From contig CAVONB010000009.1 of NCBI GenBank assembly GCA_963697205.1, positions 33,597 to 97,596 on the forward strand: a stretch of 64,000 bases of DNA, written 5' to 3'. Position 1 is the first letter of the stretch; every line of letters starts with the position of its first letter. This document shows, in pieces, positions 43,732 to 52,921 of the stretch. A program made the translations under genes and the position numbers. The DNA comes from CAVONB01 sp963697205. Its GTDB lineage: Bacteria > Pseudomonadota > Alphaproteobacteria > Rhizobiales > Hyphomicrobiaceae. Under the pieces are notes generated by a model. That model was not told the DNA's origin and made no database searches. It was given only the letters and a program-made list of their open reading frames with translations.

Positions 43732-44725
43732 TCAGCTCTTGCTTGACGGCGGCGCCGGCTCGACATGTCCGCCGAAGCCCGCGCGCATGGCCGACAGAAC
43801 CTTCTCCGCAAACGTATGATCCTGGCGCGACCGGAAGCGGGCGTAAAGTGCAGCCGTCAGCACCTCCGCCGGCACCGCTTCCTCGACCGCGGCCTGCACC
43901 GTCCAGCGCCCTTCGCCCGAATCCTCCACATGCCCCGAATAGCCGGCAAGCTCGCCGTCGCGCGCCAGCGCCGCCGCCGTCAGGTCGAGCAGCCACGAGG
44001 TGACCACGCTGCCGCGCCGCCACACCTCCGTCACGTCGGCGACGTCGATCAAGAGCCGATGCTCGTGCGGCAGGGCAGGGCTGGCGGCGTGTTTCAGGAT
44101 GTCGAGGCCTTCCGCGATCGCCTGCATCATGCCGTACTCGATGCCGTTGTGGATCATCTTGACGAAGTGTCCCGCGCCGCATCGGGCCGGCGTGCAGATA
44201 GCCGTCCGCGACGCGGGCATCGCGCGTCTCCCGTCCCGGCGTCGGCGCAATGTCGCCGCGCCCGGGTGCCAGCGCCTTGAAGATCGGATCGAGACGGCGC
44301 ACGGCCGCATCCGCGCCGCCGATCATCAGGCAATAGCCGCGCTCCAGCCCCCACACACCGCCGGAGGTGCCGACGTCGAGGTAGTTGAGCCCCAGACCGC
44401 TCAAGGTCGCCGCACGCCGCACGTCGTCCTTCCAGAACGTGTTACCGCCGTCGATGATCGTGTCGTCCGCCGACAGCAGTCCCGCCAGCGCCTCGATCGT
44501 CGCCTCGGTCACCGCGCCGGCCGGCAGCATCACCCAGACCGTGCGCGGCGGCTGCAGCCGGGCGACGAGATCGGCAAGATCGTTGGCGGCAACCGCGCCT
44601 TCGGCCTGCAACTGAGCCACAGGGGCGGGATCTCGGTCCGTGACGACGCACGCATGTCCCGCCCGCATCAGACGGCGCGCGATGTTGGCGCCCATCCGCC
44701 CGAGCCCCACGATTCCGATTTGCAT
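43732..44725 (-). pseudogene. gnd: 6-phosphogluconate dehydrogenase, decarboxylating (short NAD-type), frameshifted
   Basis: Oxidises and decarboxylates 6-phosphogluconate to ribulose 5-phosphate. From ATG 44725 (GGAGGC upstream): Rossmann fold MQIGIVGLGRMGANIARRL, IDGGNTFWKDD, GTSGGVWGLERGYCLMIGG, to GYLHAGP. The frame then shifts, and the catalytic GHFVKMIHNGIEYGMMQAI with Lys and Asn, plus the whole helical domain, follow in another frame to 43732. One extra base near 44178-44182 explains it. Restored, the protein is 330 aa, normal for the short Gnd class. As written the product would be a nonfunctional Rossmann-only fragment. Sequence error is possible. Confidence 0.88.
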
Positions 44726-44831
44726 GATGCCTCCTGTGCGGCCCAGCGGCTCCGGCGTCTTGCCCGCGGCGCCGTGTGCGCTCAGGAAGCGGACTTGGGC
44801 GCGGATTGTCAAACGCCGGGTGCCCAGAATG

Positions 44832-44859
44832 AAAAGTGCCCGGCCGAAGGACCGGGCAC
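44832..44859 (-). terminator. Rho-independent terminator of first Bug-protein gene
   Basis: On the minus strand GTGCCCGG, a short loop containing TTCG, then CCGGGCAC followed by TTTT. It lies about 50 bp past the stop codon of the gene ending at 44911. Confidence 0.85.
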
Positions 44860-44910
44860 CGTCGTTGCGTCTTGCGTGGCGTATGCGGCGGACGGCCGCC
44901 CGCCGCGGCG

Positions 44911-45921
44911 CTATTTGCGCTTGATGCCGGCCTTGGAGATGACGTCCTTGAACATCGGCACCTCCTTGGCGATACGCGCCTTAAGCCCATCGGGACCCAG
45001 CGCGCGCACGATGAAGGCGTTCTTCTCCAGAAGCGCGGTCGTGTCGGGCTTCTTCAGGCCTTCCACCATCGCCTTGGAGAGCTTTTCGGTGATGTCCTTC
45101 GGCGTCTTGGCCGGCGCCAGCAGGGCAAGGAACGTCTCGAAGACGAAGCCCGGATAGCCGGCCTCCACCATCGTCGGGATGTCCGGCGCGCCCGGATAGC
45201 GGCTCTCGCTCATGATCGCCAGCGCCTGGATCTTGCCGGCATCGATGTGCGGCTTGGCCGGCGCGAGCACGCCTGCCGACACCTGAGCCGCGCCCGACAG
45301 CAGCTGCTGCAACGCAACGCCGCCGCCGGTGTTGACGATCACACCGGTGTTGTTGAGGCCTTCCAGCGAGCGCAGATACTCCACCGCCACCTGCGGCGTC
45401 GTGCCGACCGGCGGCGTCGTGAAGTTGAACTTCGACTGGTCCGCCTTCATCAGCGCGACCAGCTCCTTCATCGACTTCACCCCGAACTTGGGATCGGTGG
45501 TGACCACGTTGGGCGAGGTCGCGATCTCGCAAATCGGCTCGAAGTCCTTGAAGGGGTCATAGGGCAGCTTCTCGTAGAGGCTCGGGTTCACGACATATGC
45601 CGACGTGATCAGCAGCAGCGTGTAGCCGTCGGGCTCCGAGCGCGCGGCCGCGCCCATGCCGATGTTGCCGCCGCCGCCGCCCTTGTTCTCCACGAAGAAC
45701 GAGCCGCCGAGCGCATTCTGGAGCATCGGCGCCACGATGCGCGCCAGGATGTCGGAGGGGCCACCGGCCGAGTTCGGCACGATGATCTTGACCGGCCGCT
45801 CCGGCCACGCTGCGTGTGCCGCGCCCATTTTGCCGATGAACGGCGATGCCACGGTGCCGGCTGCGACTGCGCTGGCACCCTTCAGGAATTGCCGGCGACC
45901 GGCACGCACTTTGTCTGCCAT
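44911..45921 (-). CDS. Bug-family (TctC-like) periplasmic solute-binding protein 1
   Basis: 336 aa. Twin-arginine-type leader (RRQFLKGASAVAAGTVASPF) and mature start AAWPERPVKIIVPNSAGGPSD, the standard opening of Bug proteins, then FVENKGGGGGNIGMGAAARS and PDGYTLLL. Bug receptors bind small carboxylates or amides and normally feed TctAB transporters; none is in view. The gene is 40 bp downstream of a second Bug gene in the same direction and has its own terminator. The ligand is unknown. Confidence 0.93.
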   Translation of the reverse strand: MADKVRAGRRQFLKGASAVAAGTVASPFIGKMGAAHAAWPERPVKIIVPNSAGGPSDILARIVAPMLQNALGGSFFVENKGGGGGNIGMGAAARSEPDGYTLLLITSAYVVNPSLYEKLPYDPFKDFEPICEIATSPNVVTTDPKFGVKSMKELVALMKADQSKFNFTTPPVGTTPQVAVEYLRSLEGLNNTGVIVNTGGGVALQQLLSGAAQVSAGVLAPAKPHIDAGKIQALAIMSESRYPGAPDIPTMVEAGYPGFVFETFLALLAPAKTPKDITEKLSKAMVEGLKKPDTTALLEKNAFIVRALGPDGLKARIAKEVPMFKDVISKAGIKRK

Positions 45922-45961
45922 GAGGCGTAGTCTCCCTTTCGTTTCGGTTGCAGTGATGGGG

Positions 45962-46972
45962 TCAGCGCGGCTTCACACCGGCCTGCGTGACGATCTCCTT
46001 GAGCATCGGCACTTCCTTGGCGATGCGCGCCTTGAGTTCTGCCGGGCCGCGCGCGTTGACGTCGAAGCCGGCCGCATTGAGCTTGGCTGTCGTCTCCGGC
46101 CGCTTCAGGATTTCGATGCTGGCCGTGGCAAGCTTGTCGACGACCGCCTTCGGCGTTCCCGGCGGCGCGAGGAACAGCTGGGCGGTCTCAAGCACGAAAT
46201 CCTTGTAGCCGAGCTCCAGCATGGTCGGGACCTCGGGCAGGCCGATCCAGCGCTTCTCGCCTGTGACCGCGAGGCCGACGAGCTTGCCCGCCTGAATGTG
46301 GGGCTGCGCCGGCGGCAGGGCGACGCAGGCGACCGGCACCGTGCCGGCGAGCAGGGCCTGCACGGCCGGAGCCGCACCGGCATGCACCACCTGCGCGGCC
46401 TGGATCTTTTCGCGCACTTTGAGGAGCTCGAACGACAGCATTGGCGTCGTGCCGATGCCAGGGCTGCCGTAGTTCAGTTTGTCGGGATCCTTGCGCGCCA
46501 GCGCAACGAGGTCGGCAATCGACTTCACGCCGAGGTCGGGGCGTGCGACGAACACGTTCGTCGACGTGCCAAGGTCGGCGATCGGCTCGAAGGCGTGGGG
46601 ATCGTAGGGGATCTTAGCGTAAAGGCTCGGGTTCAGGACGAACGCGCTCGAGGAGATCAGCAGCGTGTAGCCGTCGGGCGCTGCCTGGGCGACGGCGCCG
46701 ATGCCGATGTTGCCGCCCGCGCCGCCCTTGTTCTCCACCACGAAGGCGCTGCCGCCGAAGGCCTCTTGCAGGCCGGCCGCGACAATGCGCGCGATCACGT
46801 CAGTCGGGCCGCCGGCTGCGAACGGCGCCACGATCTTGACCGGCCGCTCCGGCCAGGCCGCGGCGGCGCTGCCGATGCGTCCGACGAAGGGTGCAGCCAG
46901 CGTGCCGGCCGCTGTTGCGCCGGCGCCCTTCAGGAACCGGCGGCGACTCTGGGATCTACGGGCTATTGACAT
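45962..46972 (-). CDS. Bug-family (TctC-like) periplasmic solute-binding protein 2
   Basis: 336 aa from ATG 46972, beginning MSIARRSQSRRRFLKGAG, a twin-arginine leader. Start 46990 is in frame, but GGGAGGA (46982-46988) lies between the two ATGs and would overlap that start, so 46972 is chosen. Mature motif AAWPERPVKIVAPFAAGGPTD and FVVENKGGAGGNIGIGAV are typical. It resembles protein 1 (shared ARIAKEVPM near both C-termini) but is clearly diverged. The two probably arose by an old duplication and bind related ligands. Confidence 0.93.
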   Translation of the reverse strand: MSIARRSQSRRRFLKGAGATAAGTLAAPFVGRIGSAAAAWPERPVKIVAPFAAGGPTDVIARIVAAGLQEAFGGSAFVVENKGGAGGNIGIGAVAQAAPDGYTLLISSSAFVLNPSLYAKIPYDPHAFEPIADLGTSTNVFVARPDLGVKSIADLVALARKDPDKLNYGSPGIGTTPMLSFELLKVREKIQAAQVVHAGAAPAVQALLAGTVPVACVALPPAQPHIQAGKLVGLAVTGEKRWIGLPEVPTMLELGYKDFVLETAQLFLAPPGTPKAVVDKLATASIEILKRPETTAKLNAAGFDVNARGPAELKARIAKEVPMLKEIVTQAGVKPR

Positions 46973-46981
46973 ATGGTTAAA

Positions 46982-46988
46982 TCCTCCC
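46982..46988 (-). promoter_or_regulatory. Shine-Dalgarno deciding start of Bug protein 2
   Basis: GGGAGGA on the minus strand, 9 nt before ATG 46972. It lies inside the codons that would follow the alternative start at 46990. Confidence 0.7.
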
Positions 46989-47111
46989 ATTTTCGCGAAC
47001 GCTGTTTGCGGAGCGCGGTAGCTAACACGATGGGACGACGAGAATATTTAAGAGGCCGGTCGCCCTGGCGCGGCGACTCTTCTAGCGGTAATTCCTTACG
47101 GCTCAAAGCCC

Positions 47112-47147
47112 AATAAAATCGCCCCGATGCCGCAGGGCACCGGGGCG
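47112..47147 (-). terminator. Rho-independent terminator of cyclase-family gene
   Basis: Minus-strand stem CGCCCCG/CGGGGCG (47120-47126 with 47141-47147), an inner GCC/GGC pairing, and then ATTTTATT. It lies about 25 bp after the stop codon of the gene ending at 47173. Confidence 0.8.
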
Positions 47148-47172
47148 TCCAATCGATGCGAGGAGGATGCTA

Positions 47173-48165
47173 TCAGCGTACCGCGATGGGGTTGATCGGA
47201 GAGCCGACGGCGCCCGTGATCGGCAGGGCGGGACCGCAGAAGAAGAAGTCCCACAGCTTGTCCTTGGCGCAAGCCTCGGACAGCGTGTCGAGCTTGAAGA
47301 TCTCGCCCATCGTCAGGCCCATGATCGGGATGCAGATCCAGTGCCAGGGCTGGTTGACCTTGCCCTCGTGCTCGGTCTCGTTGGGCCGGACTTCCACGCC
47401 CCAGGTATCCGTCGCTACGGCCGCCACCTGCTTGTCCTGCAGCCAATCGAGCGTTTCGAACGCGAGCCCGGGAGCATCGCCGCCCGGATAGCCGTCCCAG
47501 CTCTTCACATTGAGGCACTTCTCCAGCTGGCCCGTGCGGATGAACAAGTGGTCGCCGCGGCCGACCGACGTCTTCTGCGCCTTGCACACGTCGTCGAGCA
47601 TGTCGTTGGTGATCGCGAAGCCGTCCTCCAGGCAATCGGTCTTGAAGTGACGGGCGATGTCGAGTAGCACCCCGCGGCCGACGAACTTCTCCTTGGTATG
47701 CTGGATGCCGCACTGGTGCGCGCCGAAGGAGTTGACTTCGCGGCAATCGTAGCCGTTCCACATATGGTTGCCGTAGAAGATGTGGCCGAGACCGTCCCAG
47801 TGCGTGCCGCACTGCAGGGGAAACAGCACGATGTCGTCGGCGGAACGGATGCCGCGCTTGTCGAGGATGCCGGAGTAGGCGTCGGCGCCCGAGCGAGTCA
47901 TCAGGTGTACGGGATTGAACCGCCCGACCGGCGGGAATTTCGTCTTGCCGCCCTGCGGACCGGTGCTGTCGTAGTTGAGAGCGAGGCTGATGACCTGTCC
48001 TTTGCGGATCAGCGAGGCCGCCTTCACGATGTCGTCGGGCGTGGTGTAGTTGAGCGTACCGATCTGGTCGTTTTTGCCCCACTTGCCCCAGTTTTTCAGC
48101 CGCTCGGCGGCGGCCTCCACATCCTTGAGCGTCAGTTTTTTCGGTTTGCCGGACTTCTTGGCCAT
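47173..48165 (-). CDS. Cyclase-family metal-dependent hydrolase (kynurenine formamidase-like fold)
   Basis: 330 aa from ATG 48165, MAKKSGKPKKLTLKDVEAAA. The family metal-binding motif HxGTHxDxxxH appears as QCGTHWDGLGHIFY (residues ~118-130), with further His in GAHQCGIQHT. Cyclase-family enzymes hydrolyse N-formyl or cyclic amide substrates, and isatin hydrolase is a close fold relative. The longer form (about 330 aa rather than ~210) places it with the group often found next to Bug receptors, and two Bug genes lie directly downstream. A longer upstream frame is only Arg-rich non-coding sequence. The substrate is unknown. Confidence 0.87.
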   Translation of the reverse strand: MAKKSGKPKKLTLKDVEAAAERLKNWGKWGKNDQIGTLNYTTPDDIVKAASLIRKGQVISLALNYDSTGPQGGKTKFPPVGRFNPVHLMTRSGADAYSGILDKRGIRSADDIVLFPLQCGTHWDGLGHIFYGNHMWNGYDCREVNSFGAHQCGIQHTKEKFVGRGVLLDIARHFKTDCLEDGFAITNDMLDDVCKAQKTSVGRGDHLFIRTGQLEKCLNVKSWDGYPGGDAPGLAFETLDWLQDKQVAAVATDTWGVEVRPNETEHEGKVNQPWHWICIPIMGLTMGEIFKLDTLSEACAKDKLWDFFFCGPALPITGAVGSPINPIAVR

Positions 48166-48454
48166 GGGCGTTTCCCAATCTTGAGTGATGTTTGAACGTC
48201 GGTTGGCGAGAGGTGCACCGTCGTCGGAAGGGGCGCAACTAAGCAGGAATGTGCCGCAAAGCCAACGGGTTCCGGTGCCTGCGGCGTTGGTTTCAGGCCC
48301 CGCGATGGCGCTCGGCCGTCGCAGCCCGCAAGTGGCGCGCCCGCGCGCGCGGTCCTTGGGCTTTGTCAAAGTGCGATGAGGGAGGCCGAGGTATGAAGGC
48401 GGGCGGCGGTGAAACGCGTTTTCATGGCCACCGAACCGAGCACGCGGCAGGACG

Positions 48455-49774
48455 ATGAACCCACGATTGCTATTGGCCGCATACGTTATTGTGACCATGC
48501 TGCCGCTGCTGCTGGTCGCAGTGACCGGCTGGCCGCCGCGCGCGTTCTGGGACGAGTTGGCGACCGCAGCGGGCCTCGTCGCCTTCGCCGCGATCCTCGT
48601 AGAGTTCGCGCTGTCGGGCCGGTTTCGCAGTGTGTCGCGCGGCATGGGCATGGACGTGACCATGCGCCTGCATCAGCTGTTCGCGCGAACCGCACTCGCC
48701 TTCGTGCTCGTGCATCCCTTTCTCTATCGCTCGCCGGGGCGGATGGGCTTGCCCTGGGATGAGACGCGCCAATTGACGATCACCTTCGACCTGTCGAGCC
48801 TGGCAAGCGGCGTCCTCGCATTTGTGCTCCTGCCCGTGCTCGTCCTCACGGCGATCGGCCGCGACAAGCTGCCTTACACATACGAGACGTGGCGCCTCAT
48901 CCACGGCGTGATGGCTTTGCTCATCGCCGCGCTGACGCTTCATCACGCCTTGAGCGCGGGACGTTATAGCGGACATGGCGCATTGCTCGTCTTCTGGATG
49001 GCCCTGTCGTTGGGCGCAGCCGCCTCGCTCGCCTACGTCTACGTCCTGAAGCCGCTGTCGCAGCGCCGCCGGCCCTGGTCGGTAGTGCACGTTCGCCCGG
49101 TCGCGCTCAAGACCTGGGAGCTCGTGCTCCGGCCTGACGGGCATCGCGGTCTCGACTTCGAAGCCGGGCAGTTCGTCTGGATCAACGTCGGCCACAGCCC
49201 GTTCCGTCTCGACGAGAACCCATTCTCGATCAGCTCCGCCCCGGGGCAGCGTGGCGAGCTTCAGTTCGTCATCAAGGAACTTGGCGACTTCACGCGATCA
49301 CTGGGCGGGATCGCGCCGGGCACGCGAGCCTATGTCGACGGCCCGCACGGCAATCTCGTCGTCTCGTCACGTTCTGCGCCGGGTGTCGCGCTGATCGCCG
49401 GTGGTGTCGGCATCGCACCCCTCCTGTCGATCCTTCGGCAGATGCAGACTGAGGACGATCCTCGGCCGGTGACGCTGGTCTACGGCAATCGCCTCGCCAC
49501 ACAGATGGTCTATCGCGAGGAAATGCAGGATTTCGCCGCGCGCGGCCGCCTCGATTTCGTGCCGGTGCTGTCCGAGCCCGACGCGGACTGGGATGGCCGG
49601 ACCGGATGGATCGACGCCGCCACGATTCGCGACGTCTTCTCCGGCCCCGAGGCCACGTCCTGGCTCTACGTGCTGTGTGGTCCGCCGGAGATGATGACGG
49701 AGGTCGAGGCTGCGCTGATCGATATGGGCGTGCCCTCGCATCGCATTCTGCTCGAAAGGTTCAACTATGATTGA
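48455..49774 (+). CDS. Ferric-reductase-like flavocytochrome (ferredoxin reductase-type oxidoreductase with heme membrane domain)
   Basis: 439 aa. Six-helix membrane domain with heme-binding His pairs: MRLHQLFARTALAFVLVHPFLY (residues ~70-90) and WRLIHGVMALLIAALTLHHAL (~148-170). The C-terminal half is a ferredoxin-NADP reductase module with FAD motif RLDENPFSISSAP, NAD(P)H site LIAGGVGIAPLLSILR and LYVLCGPPEMM, ending in ERFNYD. Electrons go from cytoplasmic NAD(P)H across the membrane, to ferric iron or oxygen. A 35-codon membrane-peptide frame overlaps its stop codon. Confidence 0.92.
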   Translation: MNPRLLLAAYVIVTMLPLLLVAVTGWPPRAFWDELATAAGLVAFAAILVEFALSGRFRSVSRGMGMDVTMRLHQLFARTALAFVLVHPFLYRSPGRMGLPWDETRQLTITFDLSSLASGVLAFVLLPVLVLTAIGRDKLPYTYETWRLIHGVMALLIAALTLHHALSAGRYSGHGALLVFWMALSLGAAASLAYVYVLKPLSQRRRPWSVVHVRPVALKTWELVLRPDGHRGLDFEAGQFVWINVGHSPFRLDENPFSISSAPGQRGELQFVIKELGDFTRSLGGIAPGTRAYVDGPHGNLVVSSRSAPGVALIAGGVGIAPLLSILRQMQTEDDPRPVTLVYGNRLATQMVYREEMQDFAARGRLDFVPVLSEPDADWDGRTGWIDAATIRDVFSGPEATSWLYVLCGPPEMMTEVEAALIDMGVPSHRILLERFNYD

Positions 49775-49874
49775 GCGCGTATCGCGCTGGCAGCTGCATC
49801 GGCGTATCGATGCGGTCTTCTACGCCGTGACCGTCGTGTGGTGTCTCGCCCTGTTGGTCTTCGCAGTGCGCTGA
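49767..49874 (+). CDS. Putative 35-residue membrane peptide coupled to flavocytochrome gene
   Basis: ATG 49767 lies inside the last codons of the flavocytochrome gene (8-nt overlap) and the frame ends with TGA at 49872-49874. The product starts MIERVSRWQLHRRIDAV, basic and amphipathic, then one hydrophobic helix (FYAVTVVWCLALLVFAV) and Arg. Size, overlap and topology fit a small subunit or regulator of the membrane partner, as known for other respiratory complexes. No family recognised, and chance is not excluded. Confidence 0.5.
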   Translation: MIERVSRWQLHRRIDAVFYAVTVVWCLALLVFAVR

Positions 49875-49900
49875 TCCGCGTGGCCGTAAAGGCCGCAGCT

Positions 49901-51115
49901 TCAGGCCGCCGCCGGCACACGCCGCCACGCCCACCACAGCACCAGCATCGCAACAAGTCCTTCGATGGCGATCACCGCGAGCGCGTGCGTGGATGGCAGC
50001 CAGTCAAACATCAGGCCGGTATGGAAATGCCCGATCGTGGACAGGCTGATGAAGAGAGACAGGACTCCCGTGGCTCGCCCCCGCGTTTCAGGCTTCGCCA
50101 GGGCGTAGACCAGTCCGTATTGCGTTGCCGAGAAACACGCCGCGCACACGCCGATCAGTAGGAATCCGGCGACCGCCGAGCCGACCGTCAGATGGGTCGA
50201 CATCACCAGCAGGAGCACGAGGAACCCGGCTGTGCCGTAGAAATAGATGCGGAAGAGTTGGCTCTGCGACGCCAGCGTGCCGACCAGCAGCGCGCCCATC
50301 GTACCGCCGATGCCGTCGCACGCTGCCAGCGCGCCGACGGCAGCCGGCGCCAGCGAAAAATCCTTCTGCGCGATCACGGGCACCATGCCCAGAACCGGAA
50401 AGCACCACAGATTGTAGACCGCCGTGACGCCGAGGAAGACGAGGAACGTGCGATCCCGGATCAGTTCCGGCGGCGGCACGATTAGCGTGCGCAGGCGGGG
50501 TCGGACAGCCGTTGTCGCCGCAGGCGTGGTATCGATCTCGATGCGTGCGGCGAGCCACGCCGAGATCGTGTAGATGATCGCCGATAGCGAGAAGATGCCT
50601 TCGACGCCGAGCCACTGATAGATGACGCCGCCGAGCAGCGGGCCGATGGCGCGCGTGGCATAATTTGTGGCGTTGTCGAAGCCCAGCGCGGCCGGGATCC
50701 GGTCCATCGTGACCGCGTCGGCCATCATACGCCGTCGCACGGGCATGTCGGTGACCCAAAGCAGCCCGAGCGTTCCCGTGACGATCAGCACGACGGGGTA
50801 GCTTGCAAGACCCGCGCGCGCCAGCATCGCCATCGCACCCGCGGTAAAGACCGCGAGCACCAGGTTGATGAGCAAGAGCCGCTTGCGGTCGATGTGATCG
50901 GCAAGTGCGGCCACGACGAGCCCGCAGAAGGCGTAAGGCAGCATCCGCACGATCGCCGTCAGCGCGACCAGCGCCGGCGACCCCGTGAGCTGGAAGACGT
51001 AGATGCCGAGCGCCAGCATCTCCAGCCAGCGGCCGACGCCGACGCACGCGCCGATCCCCCACAGCCGGCGGTAGTCGGCGAGCGCGAAGACGGCTGGGAC
51101 GCGAAAACGGCGCAT
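49901..51115 (-). CDS. Major facilitator superfamily transporter (MFS_3/enterobactin-exporter-like)
   Basis: 404 aa with about 12 predicted helices. First half: ADYRRLWGIGACVGVGRWLE and the MFS loop 2-3 motif in degenerate form, ALADHIDRKRLLLIN. Later GFDNATNYATRAIGPLLGGVIY is a strong marker of the MFS_3 subgroup. Members export small molecules or siderophores or have no known substrate. Its gene is convergent with the flavocytochrome gene, about 25 bp from the small peptide's stop. A link to iron is possible but not shown. Confidence 0.9.
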   Translation of the reverse strand: MRRFRVPAVFALADYRRLWGIGACVGVGRWLEMLALGIYVFQLTGSPALVALTAIVRMLPYAFCGLVVAALADHIDRKRLLLINLVLAVFTAGAMAMLARAGLASYPVVLIVTGTLGLLWVTDMPVRRRMMADAVTMDRIPAALGFDNATNYATRAIGPLLGGVIYQWLGVEGIFSLSAIIYTISAWLAARIEIDTTPAATTAVRPRLRTLIVPPPELIRDRTFLVFLGVTAVYNLWCFPVLGMVPVIAQKDFSLAPAAVGALAACDGIGGTMGALLVGTLASQSQLFRIYFYGTAGFLVLLLVMSTHLTVGSAVAGFLLIGVCAACFSATQYGLVYALAKPETRGRATGVLSLFISLSTIGHFHTGLMFDWLPSTHALAVIAIEGLVAMLVLWWAWRRVPAAA

Positions 51116-51296
51116 GGGCGGGGCGGCTCGACGAGGGGCGTTGGCTGAGTGGGGCCGCAGACTGCGGCGTTGGCGGATCGGCCGCGCACTCTAGGCGAGC
51201 CCGTGCGTTCTTGCGACGGCGCTCGCTGCATGGCGCGCCCGCAGCGCCTGCATTAGGCTATCGGCACCAACCGCCCCAACCCGAGGAGACCGAGCG

Positions 51297-51647
51297 ATGC
51301 CGACGCAACCCGAGCGTGGTCTTGACGCGATGCGCTGGGCGCACGAGCTGCGCACACTGCCCGAGATCCCCGGCTACGAGGTCGGCATGCGCATCGTGCG
51401 CCGCGGCCCCGGTGTCCAGGGCAAGGCGCACTACCACCCGGGCGGGCACGAGTGGTTCACGATCGCCAGCGGCAGCCTGATGTTCACCAAGGGCGATGCG
51501 CCGGCCAAGCTGTTCAGAGCAGGGGAGGGCGACCACATCGCGCCCGACGTCGTCCACCACGGCCGCAACCCCAGCGACACCGAGACGGTCGAGATCGTGC
51601 TGTTCTACCTGAAGCCGGTCGGCGTGCCGGTGCTCGTCGAAGCCTGA
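51297..51647 (+). CDS. Small cupin-domain protein
   Basis: 116 aa, single conserved beta-barrel. Cupin motif 1 appears as KAHYHPGGHEWFTIASG with two His and a Glu, and motif 2 as HIAPDVVHHGRNP. This is enough for one metal site, so it may be a dioxygenase, isomerase or sensor. AGGAG lies upstream of the ATG. It is between the divergently transcribed MFS gene and the sulfonate-type importer, and its partner is unknown. Confidence 0.85.
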   Translation: MPTQPERGLDAMRWAHELRTLPEIPGYEVGMRIVRRGPGVQGKAHYHPGGHEWFTIASGSLMFTKGDAPAKLFRAGEGDHIAPDVVHHGRNPSDTETVEIVLFYLKPVGVPVLVEA

Positions 51648-51755
51648 GTAACAGCCACCGCGAATGAATTTGCCCCGACCGCCGATGGCGGCGATGACAC
51701 TTCGCGCGGCGATGACCGACCGTAGGACGCCAACGCCGACCCAAGGCAGAAGGGG

Positions 51756-51815
51756 GAAAAATTTGCTTATTTTATAGAAAAAATATGGTTTCAGTGGAAT
51801 TTTTTTTCATCCTCT
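51756..51815 (+). promoter_or_regulatory. AT-rich candidate promoter upstream of SsuA-like gene
   Basis: A 60-bp stretch with TTGCTT at 51763-51768 and several A/T runs ending with an 8-T run, conspicuous in otherwise GC-rich DNA. It precedes the importer gene by about 70 bp. Exact -35/-10 assignment is not reliable. Confidence 0.35.
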
Positions 51816-51882
51816 GCTGGTATCCGCCCGCCGTCATCCACCGACAGCTTTGACGGCACGCGAACCATCGGAAGGACATCCC

Positions 51883-52902
51883 ATGCCGTCTCATGCTGCA
51901 GCCGACCATCCCGCCCGGTCGACATCGGCCATCGCCGGACGCATGGCGTGCATGCTGGCGGCTGCGGCGGTGGCGCTGCTCGGTCTCGCGACCGGGACCG
52001 GCCCCGCGCGCGCCGCCGACCTGGTGAAGGAGGTCCGCATCGACTGGGCGACCTACAACCCCGTGTCGATCGTGATGAAGAACCAGGGCCTGTTGGAGAA
52101 GGCCTTCGCCAAGGACGGCATCGCCATCCGCTGGGTACAGACGCTGGGCTCCAACAAGGCGCTCGAGTTCCTCAACGCCGGCTCGATTGATTTCGGCTCG
52201 ACAGCGGGAGCGGCGGCCCTGGTCGGGCGGATCAACGGCAATCCCATCCGCGCCATCTACGCCTATTCGCGTCCCGAATGGACCGCGCTCGTCACGCGCA
52301 AGGATACCGCCATCAACGCCATCGCCGACCTGAAAGGCAAGCGCGTCGCCGTCACGCGCGGCACCGACCCGCATATCTTCCTCGTGCGCGCGCTGCAAAA
52401 GGCCGGTCTCACGGAGAAGGACGTGCGCCTCGTCCTCCTGCAGCATCCCGACGGCCGCCTGGCACTGTCGCGCGGCGACGTCGACGCGTGGGCGGGCCTT
52501 GATCCGATGATGGCGACGGCCGAGATCCAGGAAGGCGCGCGGCTCTTCTATCGCGATCCCGCCGCCAACACCTGGGGCGTGCTCAACGTGCGCGAGGCGT
52601 TCGCTAAGGATCACCCCGCCATCGTCAAGCGCGTACTCGCCGTCTACGAGCAGGCGCGGCAATGGTCGCTCGCCAACAAGGATCAGCTCAAGGCGCAGTT
52701 CGCCGCCGCCACCAAGCTCCCCGCCGACGTCGTCGCCCGCCAGATCGACCAGCGCACCGATCTCACCCAGCCGAAGATCGGCGACGCGCAGAAGGCTTCG
52801 ATCCTCGCTGCCGGACTGGCGTTGCAGAGGGCCGGCGTGATCAAGGCGGATGTCGACGTCAAGGCTGCCGTCGACGCGCTGCTCGACGCCTCGTTCAATT
52901 GA
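51883..52902 (+). CDS. SsuA/TauA-like ABC substrate-binding protein
   Basis: 339 aa from ATG 51883, with GGAAGGA upstream. Signal peptide covers about residues 1-45 (MACMLAAAAVALLGLATG), cleavage near ARAAD. The mature protein has VRIDWATYNPVSIVMKNQG, SIDFGSTAGAAALVGR and AIADLKGKRVAVTRGT, as in aliphatic-sulfonate, taurine and nitrate binding proteins. Permease and ATPase genes follow in the SsuA-C-B order. The real ligand may be an aromatic acid or a sulfonate, given the downstream dioxygenase. Confidence 0.9.
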   Translation: MPSHAAADHPARSTSAIAGRMACMLAAAAVALLGLATGTGPARAADLVKEVRIDWATYNPVSIVMKNQGLLEKAFAKDGIAIRWVQTLGSNKALEFLNAGSIDFGSTAGAAALVGRINGNPIRAIYAYSRPEWTALVTRKDTAINAIADLKGKRVAVTRGTDPHIFLVRALQKAGLTEKDVRLVLLQHPDGRLALSRGDVDAWAGLDPMMATAEIQEGARLFYRDPAANTWGVLNVREAFAKDHPAIVKRVLAVYEQARQWSLANKDQLKAQFAAATKLPADVVARQIDQRTDLTQPKIGDAQKASILAAGLALQRAGVIKADVDVKAAVDALLDASFN

Positions 52903-52921
52903 GCCGGGCGGGCCGCACATC

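Noticed and set aside
48166..48663. N-terminal extension of the cyclase-family protein by about 165 residues
   Set aside because: The extension is low-complexity and lies over the divergent promoter region and the start of the flavocytochrome gene. ATG 48165 gives a normal family length.
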